DNA of 16,306 nucleotides from CBFDCQ01 sp965603355. Its GTDB lineage: Bacteria > Hydrogenedentota > CAZGCA01 > CBFDCQ01. Shown piece by piece: positions 7,201-13,895 of this stretch (position 1 is the stretch's first letter; every line of letters starts with the position of its first letter). The notes below the pieces were generated by a model. The model worked only from the letters and a program-made list of their open reading frames with translations, was not told the origin of the DNA and searched no databases. The stretch spans positions 1 to 16,306 of the forward strand of contig CBFDCQ010000070.1 in NCBI GenBank assembly GCA_965603355.1, in the 5' to 3' direction. The position numbers were made by a program, and so were the translations under genes.

Positions 7201-7208
7201 TTTGTCAA
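7180..7208 (-). promoter_or_regulatory. Consensus sigma-70 promoter of the repressor/protease operon
   Basis: On the minus strand TTGACA (7208-7203), a 17-bp spacer and TATAAT (7185-7180) match the sigma-70 consensus at all twelve positions with ideal spacing. Transcription would begin near 7173, about 34 nt before the repressor ATG. Such a strong promoter needs tight repression, which the embedded dyads can supply. Confidence 0.85.
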
Positions 7209-7310
7209 GGCTTTTTTCCGCGTGTGTAAGGGTGAACCTCCCCCGAGGCTCTTTCTGCAACCTGGCCTCTCCAAATGGGCAATCCGGGATTAAGCCCTGA
7301 TGGCCGGCAG

Positions 7311-7340
7311 TTGCACAAGAGCGTGAGACTGCTGTATAAT
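7311..7340 (+). promoter_or_regulatory. Promoter of the fucosidase gene with a dyad around the -10
   Basis: TTGCAC (7311-7316), an 18-bp spacer and a perfect TATAAT (7335-7340) form a good sigma-70 promoter about 110 bp before the fucosidase ATG. AGCGTGA (7320-7326) and TCACGCT (7341-7347) are perfect 7-bp inverted arms bracketing the -10, so a repressor may bind here. Confidence 0.6.
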
Positions 7341-7451
7341 TCACGCTGAAACCAGAACAGCATCTCGCTTTGAGTGTGCTTTCTTGAATATTAGTTTTGG
7401 AAGATGCCACATGAGAAACCGTATTTCACTATGTATTCATGGGAGGAAGAA

Positions 7452-8954
7452 ATGAAAAAGCTTGGATTAGTTTTGACTGTGTTGAGTATTGTGTTGGTTT
7501 GCTTTCAGCAGGTGGAAGCAGAAAAATATGAACCGAATTGGGAGTCGCTTTCGCAGTGGAAGGTGCCGCAGTGGTTTGATGACGCCGTGCTGGGAATATA
7601 CTGCCACTGGGGGGTTTACTCGGTACCGGGATACCGGTTTAACGACGGTGCTGAACAGGTGGATAGCGGCTTGTGGTACGGCATGTTTATGTATGTGCCT
7701 AATGACTCGGGCCGACCCAATTATGGCGTTTATGACCACCACAGGAAGACGTATGGTGATCCGGCTAAGTTTGGATACCATGATTTCGTACCCATGTTCA
7801 AGGCGGAGAAGTGGGACCCGGACCGCTGGGCGAAATTATACAAATACGCGGGCGCCGACTTTGCAGGTGTCGCCGCAGAGCACTGCGATAATTTTTCCCT
7901 GTGGGACACCGAATTTGATGAGTACAATTGCATGGACAAGGGACCGCGACGGGATGTTTTGGGTGAAATGTTTGAGGCGGCCAGGAAGCACGGCATGAAG
8001 ACTGTTGCGACATTCCATGAAACACCCGAAGAGATGTTTGAGGCAGGCAGACGCTATTGTCCGGAAGGTGTCGGTCCCAATAATCCCGAATACAAGGAGC
8101 TGTATGAAACGGATCCCATCAGTGTGAAGAACAAGAAGCTGCTTGAGGTTGTGGATAAATACCAACCGGATCAAATATGGTTTGAAGATGAATATTGTGG
8201 CGAAGATAATTGGAAGCCATTTCTGGCATACTATTATAACGCAGCAGAGAAATGGGGTAAGGAGGTCATGATCACCCGTAAGGGCCGTGAAGCGCCTCTA
8301 TCATGCTCCGTGCTGGATATCGAGGGCGGAATTTTCCCAAATGGTATATGGCAATGGGCAGGCATGACGGAGCCTCAGGAACAGAGATGGCAGAAGGACG
8401 TGCCAATTGGGAATTACTGGGCGTACGCCACCGGCGTGGGCTGCAGACCGATCAACATGCTTGTGGACGGAATAGTGGACAGGATAAGCAAGAACGGGGT
8501 AACCCTTCTGGATGTCGCTCCCAAGGCTGATGGAACACTTCCGGAAGCTCAGATTGAGGGATTGAAGAAGTTGGGCGAATGGATGGCCGTGAACAAAGAA
8601 GCCCTCTACGCTGCAAAACCCGCTCCGTTCGTGGAAGGCGGCGTGGATGAATGGAAAGCAGGCTCAATACGGTTCCTGGAAAAAGGTGACTATCTATACG
8701 CGATCGATCTGGGGAACATATGGCCGACGTCGTTGGGCTTTGCCGACTATGAAGACAGCAAACCACCCAGCGCTCCCTATACCATCCCCGGCGTAAAGCC
8801 ATTGAAAGGCTCCGAGATTCAGATGCTTGGCAGCAGCAAGAACCTGCCCTGGCATCTGGAAGGCGACGATCTGGTGATCGAAGAGATGCCCGACTCACTG
8901 CCGTGCGATTACGCTTGGTCATTCAAGATTCCGTTAAGTGGTGTAACTAATTGA
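7452..8954 (+). CDS. Secreted GH29 alpha-L-fucosidase-like glycoside hydrolase
   Basis: A 500-residue member of glycoside hydrolase family 29, retaining enzymes that release alpha-L-fucose from glycans. The start at 7452 has GGGAGGA 5-6 nt upstream and gives a proper signal peptide (MKKLGLVLTVLSIVLVC, cleavage likely near VEA). Family blocks in order: GIYCHWGVYSVPGY (48-61), KYAGADFAGVAAEHCDNFSL (131-150), DVLGEMFEAARKHGMK (168-183), and the late block KNGVTLLDVAPKADG (347-361). Two catalytic-region departures are visible. The nucleophile strand, usually W-F-D-G, reads IWFEDEYCG (242-250), placing Glu245 where Asp is expected. The usual HHDGF is HCDNF. The gene is more AT-rich than its neighbours, hinting at transfer. 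Membership is certain; activity on fucose is less so. Confidence 0.85.
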   Translation: MKKLGLVLTVLSIVLVCFQQVEAEKYEPNWESLSQWKVPQWFDDAVLGIYCHWGVYSVPGYRFNDGAEQVDSGLWYGMFMYVPNDSGRPNYGVYDHHRKTYGDPAKFGYHDFVPMFKAEKWDPDRWAKLYKYAGADFAGVAAEHCDNFSLWDTEFDEYNCMDKGPRRDVLGEMFEAARKHGMKTVATFHETPEEMFEAGRRYCPEGVGPNNPEYKELYETDPISVKNKKLLEVVDKYQPDQIWFEDEYCGEDNWKPFLAYYYNAAEKWGKEVMITRKGREAPLSCSVLDIEGGIFPNGIWQWAGMTEPQEQRWQKDVPIGNYWAYATGVGCRPINMLVDGIVDRISKNGVTLLDVAPKADGTLPEAQIEGLKKLGEWMAVNKEALYAAKPAPFVEGGVDEWKAGSIRFLEKGDYLYAIDLGNIWPTSLGFADYEDSKPPSAPYTIPGVKPLKGSEIQMLGSSKNLPWHLEGDDLVIEEMPDSLPCDYAWSFKIPLSGVTN

Positions 8955-9018
8955 CAGCGTACCTCCAGCTCTATTGAGATTGAATCGAAGTTCACTACTC
9001 TTGCCAGAGGAAGGAATC

Positions 9019-9255
9019 ATGATCTGTAGAAGGAATCTGAGTTTAGTGGTGTTTCTGTGTTTGTTCGTCTTATTGCTTCCCGGGTTGTCGTTCGCGCAAA
9101 GCGCAGACCCCTAAACGGATTGCTCTTCCAGCAACGATGCGGGTGTTGGGACACATTGGCGGCACCCCTTCTTTGTGCTTGACGTGAACGGCATTCGGGA
9201 TATACCATACGTGGCGCAATGGTCGGGTCCAAGGAATCATCCAGCCGCAGGGTAG
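9019..9255 (+). pseudogene. Nonsense-interrupted remnant of an exported protein
   Basis: An ATG at 9019, preceded by AGAGGAAGGA, opens a textbook signal peptide (MICRRNLSLVVFLCLFVLLL, then PGLSFAQSADP). A TAA at 9112-9114 stops it after 31 codons. The same frame then stays open for another 46 codons, with a protein-like run containing HPFFVLDVNG and YVAQWSGPR, up to TAG at 9253-9255. The best reading is a decayed gene for a secreted protein; its family could not be recognised. A functional 31-residue peptide or a stop-codon error are alternatives. Confidence 0.4.
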
Positions 9256-9336
9256 GATTGCGGGAAACGTGTGAGTATTCGGTCAGTTCCGGACGTTCCC
9301 GTTGAGAGCAGCAACAGGTCCAGGAGGTGCTATACG

Positions 9337-10968
9337 ATGAGAAGTAAACAAGGCGCGCATGTTTGTCAGAGAACTGATCAGTTCCGCAAGCGCACCAGGA
9401 AAGGTCGTTGGCCTGTTTGGAGTTTCGCCGTTGGGGGTCTGCTGTCACTGCTGTGGTTCCTGGTGCGTGTGATTCCGAAACCTTCCCGTGCGATGTATCC
9501 ATGTCAGAGGGTGGCTTTCCCGTTGGCCTCGACCTTTGTGGTTTGGCTGGCAGGCACCGTCGGGTCGATCACGGCTTTTCGCAAGGCGAAACGCTGTTAT
9601 GCCCGTTCGCGATACGTTCTGTGTGCCGTACTCGTCGCAGTCGCTGTCGGATCGATATGGTTTGCGCAGACTCTGACGACGGAAGAGACAGCCCTGGCTG
9701 ACGAGCTGGTCGCAAACGCGCCGATAGGTGTCGCGAAGGGAATTAATCCGGGACGCGTGGTGTGGGTGCACGATCCGGACGCGACCGATTGGGACGGGCC
9801 CGGAGAAGGATGTTGGTGGGAACCCGATCACACGAGCCAGGTGGCCGTGGACCGAATGATGGACCGGGCGATACAGGCGCTTGCGGGCGAGACGGACAGC
9901 TCCGCTGCCTGGGACAAGTTTTTCAAGCACTTCAACCAGGCGAGCGGCAAGGGTGATGTCGGATACAAGCAGGGTGAGAAGATCACCATCAAGGTGAATT
10001 TCGTGGGTTGCCTTGAAGTCTGGGGCCGAGGCCGTAAGGTGACGAAGATCGAGCAGTATAACTTGAGAAATAGAGATTACATGAACACCTCGCCGCAGAT
10101 GATGATGGCCGTGTTGCGACAGCTTGTGGATAACGTCGGCGTGAACCAGGCCGACATCACCATTGGCGACCCAATATGCTTTTTCCCTAACGAATACTAT
10201 GACATGTGCCGTGAGGACTTCCCGGATGTCCACTACCTGACGTACACGGGCAAGTTCGGCAGGAGACAGTCGAAAAAGTCGTCAGTACCCCTGTACTGGA
10301 GCACGGCGGCAGCGGCGGATTTGCAGACGGATCACTTGCCTGCTTCGTACGTTGAGGCCGATTACCTGATCAATCTGGCGAACCTCAAGAGCCATAACGA
10401 CTTTGCCGGAGTCACGCTCTGCGCCAAGAACCATTACGGGTCGATGATGCGGTGTCCGACACGCGTGGAAGGCTACTACGATATGCATGAGGACCTGCCA
10501 TATCCCACGCCGGGCATGGGACACTATCGACCGCTCGTGGACCTGATGGGACACAAGCATCTTGGCGGTAAGACGGTACTTTACCTTGTCGACGGACTCT
10601 ATGCCGGGAAACACGCTCTGGAACGTGCGCCGAGAAAGTGGAATACGGCTCCATTCGACGGCGACTGGTCTTCGTGTCTCTTGGCCTCGCAGGACCCGGT
10701 GGCCATTGATTCGGTCGGGTTCGATTTCCTCTATACGGAATGGGATGACGCCCCTCACAAGTCAGGCACGACCGACTTTCTGGTGGAGGCTGCACTGGCG
10801 GACAACCCGCCTTCGGGGACGTTCTATGACCCTGATCATAAGGGAAATGTGGAGCGTATGAAGAGTCTCGGCGTCCACGAGCACTGGAACAACCCGAAGG
10901 ATATGCGGTATTCGCGCAACCTGGGGACGGGCGAGGGCATAGAACTGGTGAAACTGACGGGCACCTAG
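9337..10968 (+). CDS. Membrane-anchored DUF362-domain protein
   Basis: A 543-residue protein with three N-terminal membrane segments (about 25-46, 59-81 and 93-111) and a large C-terminal DUF362 domain. The segment PKPSRAMYPCQRVAFPLAS between helices 1 and 2 is shared, as I recall, by many DUF362 proteins of this architecture. The domain core includes ADYLINLANLKSHNDFAGVT (about 346-365), followed by LCAKNHYGSMM, the usual block with Lys-x-His and Lys-Asn, and later LLASQDPVAIDSVGFDFL. DUF362 has no settled function. Start at 9337 is supported by AGGAGGT 8-9 nt upstream; an in-frame GTG at 9271 has none. It precedes the sugar kinase by 45 bp and may share its transcript. Confidence 0.82.
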   Translation: MRSKQGAHVCQRTDQFRKRTRKGRWPVWSFAVGGLLSLLWFLVRVIPKPSRAMYPCQRVAFPLASTFVVWLAGTVGSITAFRKAKRCYARSRYVLCAVLVAVAVGSIWFAQTLTTEETALADELVANAPIGVAKGINPGRVVWVHDPDATDWDGPGEGCWWEPDHTSQVAVDRMMDRAIQALAGETDSSAAWDKFFKHFNQASGKGDVGYKQGEKITIKVNFVGCLEVWGRGRKVTKIEQYNLRNRDYMNTSPQMMMAVLRQLVDNVGVNQADITIGDPICFFPNEYYDMCREDFPDVHYLTYTGKFGRRQSKKSSVPLYWSTAAAADLQTDHLPASYVEADYLINLANLKSHNDFAGVTLCAKNHYGSMMRCPTRVEGYYDMHEDLPYPTPGMGHYRPLVDLMGHKHLGGKTVLYLVDGLYAGKHALERAPRKWNTAPFDGDWSSCLLASQDPVAIDSVGFDFLYTEWDDAPHKSGTTDFLVEAALADNPPSGTFYDPDHKGNVERMKSLGVHEHWNNPKDMRYSRNLGTGEGIELVKLTGT

Positions 10969-11013
10969 AGTGCGCGGTGACTCGCAGCGCCGGAGTAGGC
11001 TGAACGATCCTAA

Positions 11014-11910
11014 ATGATGAAGATAGATGTTCTTTGTGTCGGTGTTTCTGCATACGACCTGGTTTTCTCGCTTTCCGGTCATCCTCAGCCGGACGAGAAG
11101 ACGAGTGCCGACGCTCTGGTTTCATGCGGCGGTGGCCCTGCTGCGAATGCAGCCGTCACCGTTGCGAGGCTCGGGTTGAAATCCGCTTTCGCCGGGTATG
11201 TCGGAAGCGATTTCTTTGGTGAGCAGATCCTGCAGGAGTTCGCTTCGGAGGGCGTGGTGACTGACCTGATCCTCCGAGGAGAGGAACAGACACCTCTTTC
11301 GGTTATCCTCGTCAAGCCAAACGGTGACCGCGCAATCGTCCATTATCGTGGAAAGAACCATTACTTGTCGGCGGATAGCGTTGATCTCTCGACGATTGAA
11401 CCTTCCGTGATTCTTTTCGACGGACATGAACCCGATGCCTCCGTCCAGCTCGCGGACTACGCCCGTTCGAAGGGAGTCAAGACGGTGCTGGATGCCGGTT
11501 CTGTCCATCGTGGAACGCTGGAACTCATGGAGAAAGTCGATTATCTGGTGGGATCGAGGAAGTTCGCGCTTGAATTCACGGGAGAATCGTCGGAAGAGGC
11601 CGCCATTCAGAAGTTGTCCGAACACAATTCATCCGTAGTTGTTACGCTGGGTGCACAGGGTCTCGTCTGGAAGAACGAATCCGGCGAAGGACATCTACCG
11701 GCGTTCAACGTTGTCGTTGTCGATACTACAGGTGCCGGGGACGCGTTCCACGGCGCATTTGCCGCGTGCGTGGCGTTAGAAGGCAACTGGGAATACACTC
11801 TCAAGTACTCTAGCGCAGTCGCTGCCCTCTGCTGCACGAAACTCGGCGCACGTATAGGCATGCCAACGAAAGAGGAAGTGGAGAAGTTGATAGGCAAGTC
11901 GCGAGTGTGA
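11014..11910 (+). CDS. PfkB-family carbohydrate kinase
   Basis: A 298-residue cytoplasmic kinase of the ribokinase/PfkB family, which phosphorylates a sugar with ATP. The first signature is GGGPAANAAVTVARLG (39-54). The second, DTTGAGDAFHGAF (237-249), contains the anion hole and the catalytic Asp243. Length is normal. The sugar cannot be named: the N-terminal sequence SAYDLVFSLSGHPQPDEKT resembles sulfofructose/ketohexokinase-like members more than true ribokinase, but this is only an impression. L-fucose released by the upstream GH29 enzyme would normally be handled by a different (FGGY) kinase type, so a direct link is not assumed. Two tandem ATGs (11014, 11017) could serve; no strong ribosome-binding site is seen. 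The next gene follows after a single base. Confidence 0.88.
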   Translation: MMKIDVLCVGVSAYDLVFSLSGHPQPDEKTSADALVSCGGGPAANAAVTVARLGLKSAFAGYVGSDFFGEQILQEFASEGVVTDLILRGEEQTPLSVILVKPNGDRAIVHYRGKNHYLSADSVDLSTIEPSVILFDGHEPDASVQLADYARSKGVKTVLDAGSVHRGTLELMEKVDYLVGSRKFALEFTGESSEEAAIQKLSEHNSSVVVTLGAQGLVWKNESGEGHLPAFNVVVVDTTGAGDAFHGAFAACVALEGNWEYTLKYSSAVAALCCTKLGARIGMPTKEEVEKLIGKSRV

Positions 11911-11911
11911 A

Positions 11912-12580
11912 ATGAGCTCAAAGTCGTCGAAAGAAGGTCCCGTCAACGAATATTCGCCTGGGGAGGAAATCGCCAACAGCATTACGGCGGGTGTCGGCGC
12001 CGCATTTAGCGTTGCGGCGATGAGCGTGCTGGTGACTCTTGCCGCCATCAAAGGCGACGCATGGCGCGTGGTAAGCTTCAGCATCTTCGGGGCGGCGCTC
12101 GTGTTGCTGTACTTCGCAATGACCCTGTACCACAGCTTTCGGTCGCCGCGCCTCAAACGTTTCTTCCAACTCATGGACCACGTGTTCATCTACGTTCTGA
12201 TAGCGGGAACCTATACCCCGGTGATGCTGGTCAACCTTCGGGGCGTATGGGGCTGGTCGCTCTTCGGCATAATATGGGGCCTGGCGGTCGCGGGGATCGT
12301 CTTCAAGATCCTCTTCTTTGGCCGGTTCATCGTACTGTCAACCGCGGTATACGTTGCCATGGGCTGGTTGGCTCTCGTCGCTCTGAAACCAGCCATGGCC
12401 GTCATCCCCACGCGGGGTCTCGTATGGTTCCTCATAGGCGGGCTCTCGTACACGGCCGGAGTAGTCTTCTATGCCTGGAGGCGGCTGCCTTACAACCACG
12501 CGCTGTGGCACGTGTTCATCCTCGGCGGGAGCATCTGCCACTTCTTCGCCGTGCTGTTCTACATCCTGCCGATGAAGTAG
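11912..12580 (+). CDS. Hemolysin III / YqfA-type (PAQR family) membrane protein
   Basis: A 222-residue protein with about seven membrane segments, of the bacterial hemolysin III family related to PAQR/adiponectin receptors. The metal-site residues of the family are present in TLYHSF (His74), LMDHVFIYVLIAGTYTP (Asp89, His90), HALWHVF (His196, His200) and CHFFAVLFYIL (His210). The N-terminal family motif normally N-S-x-T-H-G reads NSITAG, so that His is Ala26. Members are suspected to be membrane hydrolases or lipid-homeostasis factors; hemolysis is not a safe inference. The ATG lies one base after the kinase stop codon, so translation is probably coupled. Confidence 0.88.
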   Translation: MSSKSSKEGPVNEYSPGEEIANSITAGVGAAFSVAAMSVLVTLAAIKGDAWRVVSFSIFGAALVLLYFAMTLYHSFRSPRLKRFFQLMDHVFIYVLIAGTYTPVMLVNLRGVWGWSLFGIIWGLAVAGIVFKILFFGRFIVLSTAVYVAMGWLALVALKPAMAVIPTRGLVWFLIGGLSYTAGVVFYAWRRLPYNHALWHVFILGGSICHFFAVLFYILPMK

Positions 12581-12623
12581 GGCTCTGATTCGTACCCGTT
12601 TAGCGTCGTTAATGCCTAGGCAC

Positions 12624-12848
12624 GGGCGGGCTCCTCTTTGCACCCCGCTTGAGCGGGGGTGGGTAGATCTGTCGGATATCGAGACAGCGCGCTTTAGCGT
12701 GGCTTCCTGTGATGCTTCAGCAGTAGTGGCGGGCAGATGGCTGAAGCCGGTTCGAGAAGCGACGCTGAAGCGCCCTGTGACTGGTTGCGCTTTCCTTTTC
12801 ACCCCCGCCGCGGCGGGGTGCAAAGAATGGCCCGCTGGAAGCGGGCCA
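12624..12848. repeat. Long imperfect foldback element with nested hairpins
   Basis: The two halves are reverse complements at several levels. The arm at 12635-12661 matches 12800-12826 (sharing CTTTGCACCCCGC and its complement). The arm at about 12683-12706 matches about 12756-12780. GCTTCAGC (12714-12721) pairs with GCTGAAGC (12740-12747). Each arm also folds by itself: CCCCGCT/AGCGGGG at 12643-12658, a perfect 16-bp palindrome at 12803-12818, and TGGCCCGCT/AGCGGGCCA at 12828-12848. It resembles a MITE or compound REP element; no transposase is present. Confidence 0.65.
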
Positions 12849-12980
12849 CCGCAGGCCGAGTGCCGCAGAGACGCGCGCAGCAGCAAATAATGGGACACAA
12901 AATGTTGCGAAAACTGCGGCAGAAGCGGGCTGTGGGAGACTGCGTGTCGCGGGCACGTGTCCAGCGTGATAAGAAGGGTC

Positions 12981-13000
12981 GGCGGACAAGAGTGTCCGCC
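12981..13000. repeat. GGCGGACA-type palindromic repeat
   Basis: GGCGGACA and TGTCCGCC are perfect 8-bp arms around AGAG. Palindromes of this sequence are, to my knowledge, dispersed widely in Planctomycetes-like genomes and give spurious peptides containing GGHSCPP, as the antisense frame does here. A second small hairpin (CACCG/CGGTG, 13002-13016) adjoins it. Confidence 0.55.
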
Positions 13001-13068
13001 CCACCGTGAGGCGGTGCGACTCGCTAGGCTAAACACGTACTCTGCTTCCTCAAACCGGCAAACCTCTT

Positions 13069-13166
13069 TGTCACCCTGAGCGAAGCGAAGGGTCTCCCCC
13101 GCCGCTCACTGGAGGGCTGCTCCCCACTGGAGATTCTTCGTCCGCCATTGCGGCCTCAGAATGACA
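13069..13166. repeat. Interspersed element with TGTCAccCTGAG / CTCAGaaTGACA ends
   Basis: The left end TGTCACCCTGAGCGAAGCGA (13069-13088) continues into AGGGTCTCC. The right end has GGAGATTCTTCG, then CCTCAGAATGACA, ending at 13166. The ends are imperfect inverted repeats. The pattern CACCCTGAGCGAAGCGAAGGG with AGATTCTTCG and CAGAATGACA matches a small repeat that I recall from many bacterial genomes, usually between genes. Confidence 0.6.
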
Positions 13167-13226
13167 GTGGTGGTCACCTGGTCCCCCGCGTCGTCATCGC
13201 AAGTCACTGGCAGCGGGACTCTCTAT

Positions 13227-13256
13227 TTGACGAGATGAGCACGATTAGCCTAGAAT
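13227..13256 (+). promoter_or_regulatory. Promoter of the GNAT acetyltransferase gene
   Basis: TTGACG (13227-13232), an 18-bp spacer and TAGAAT (13251-13256) each match the sigma-70 consensus at five of six positions. The distance to the GTG start at 13312 is 55 bp. The same two hexamers with the same spacer recur before the next gene. Confidence 0.6.
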
Positions 13257-13311
13257 TAGCGCGGAGAGTGTCGCGCACCGGTGCTTAATGCGTTTGTGCA
13301 GGAGTGAGCTA

Positions 13312-13755
13312 GTGACGATTACGTACAAGGAAGTCGAACACGGATCAGACGAGTACCGAGAAACTGTGACTCTGAGAAACAGGCTTCTCAGAGAACCGCT
13401 CGGGTTGAAGTTCGAGCCGGAGGAGCTCGAAGCTGAGAATGATTCTCGTCACTTGGCCTGCTACCAGGACGGCAAGCTTGCAGCCTGCCTGGTGCTCATA
13501 CCCGAGTCTGGCGGAAAGATCAGGATGCGGCAGCTTGCCGTGGAAGAACATTGTCAACGCAAAGGAATCGGCACAGCGCTGGTTGCATACTCGGAGTCCG
13601 TTGCAGTCGGATTAGACTGCAACGAGATGGTACTGCACGCTCGAGAAGAGGCTGTGCCGTTCTACGAGAGGCTCGGATACGAGAAGCGTGGTGAATCCTT
13701 TATCGCAGTAACCATTCCGCACTTCTTCATGCGCAAATGCCTGCTCGATGCCTGA
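13312..13755 (+). CDS. GNAT-family N-acetyltransferase
   Basis: A 147-residue GNAT acetyltransferase, which moves an acetyl group from acetyl-CoA to an amine. The acetyl-CoA-binding motif A is intact: MRQLAVEEHCQRKGIGTALV, with Q-R-K-G-I-G at residues 82-87. Motif B appears as HAREEAVPFYERLGY (109-123). The end, AVTIPHFFMRKCL, resembles small GNATs of the ElaA/YitI-like type. The substrate cannot be told. GTG at 13312 is preferred because AGGAG lies 7 nt upstream; an in-frame ATG at 13288 would add eight residues without such a site. It has its own promoter (13227-13256) and a possible terminator after it. Confidence 0.85.
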   Translation: MTITYKEVEHGSDEYRETVTLRNRLLREPLGLKFEPEELEAENDSRHLACYQDGKLAACLVLIPESGGKIRMRQLAVEEHCQRKGIGTALVAYSESVAVGLDCNEMVLHAREEAVPFYERLGYEKRGESFIAVTIPHFFMRKCLLDA

Positions 13756-13763
13756 CGACATAT

Positions 13764-13784
13764 AGCGCGCGCAGCCCGCTTTTT
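13764..13784 (+). terminator. Possible rho-independent terminator after the acetyltransferase gene
   Basis: AGCGCG (13764-13769) and CCCGCT (13775-13780) pair with one mismatch, and the stem runs directly into five T (13780-13784). It is short, but well placed 9 bp after the stop codon and just before the next promoter. Confidence 0.35.
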
Positions 13785-13787
13785 CCA

Positions 13788-13817
13788 TTGACGTGACCAG
13801 TGTGGTCAGTTTAGAAT
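13788..13817 (+). promoter_or_regulatory. Promoter and operator-like dyad of the zinc-ribbon gene
   Basis: TTGACG (13788-13793), an 18-bp spacer and TAGAAT (13812-13817) form a near-consensus promoter about 80 bp before the ATG at 13896. The spacer contains the perfect dyad TGACCA-GTG-TGGTCA (13794-13808), a position where a bound regulator would block RNA polymerase. Confidence 0.6.
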
Positions 13818-13895
13818 TGGGGGCGAAGTCGTTGGGATCGGAACCAGAGTTTTGAGTACACTGTTCTGCGGAACGTTGACTGAGAGGTGCAACAG

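Larger units (their letters stand above)
12581..13226. other. Repeat-rich intergenic region
   Basis: No credible gene lies here. Reading frames on both strands are low-complexity translations of palindromes. The contents are a foldback element (12624-12848), a separate palindrome (12981-13000) and a bounded repeat element (13069-13166), then the promoter of the next gene. Confidence 0.7.

Noticed and set aside
9445..10233. Minus-strand frame of 262 codons
   Set aside because: Antisense to the DUF362 gene, which has a clear domain and ribosome-binding site; no recognisable fold in the antisense product.
10412..11125. Minus-strand frame of 237 codons
   Set aside because: Antisense to the DUF362 and kinase genes; Pro/Arg/Ser-rich composition typical of a shadow frame.
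7452..12580. Fucose utilisation operon linking the GH29 enzyme and the sugar kinase
   Set aside because: The kinase is PfkB-type, not the FGGY type used for L-fuculose; a decayed gene and a DUF362 gene lie between; no fucose isomerase, aldolase or transporter is seen.
12338..13036. Long minus-strand reading frame (232 codons) over the repeats
   Set aside because: It runs antisense to the hemolysin III gene and through palindromic repeats; the peptide is Pro/Arg/Ser-rich with no ribosome-binding site or domain.
12624..13166. CRISPR array
   Set aside because: Repeats are palindromic, of different families and unevenly spaced; no regular repeat-spacer pattern.
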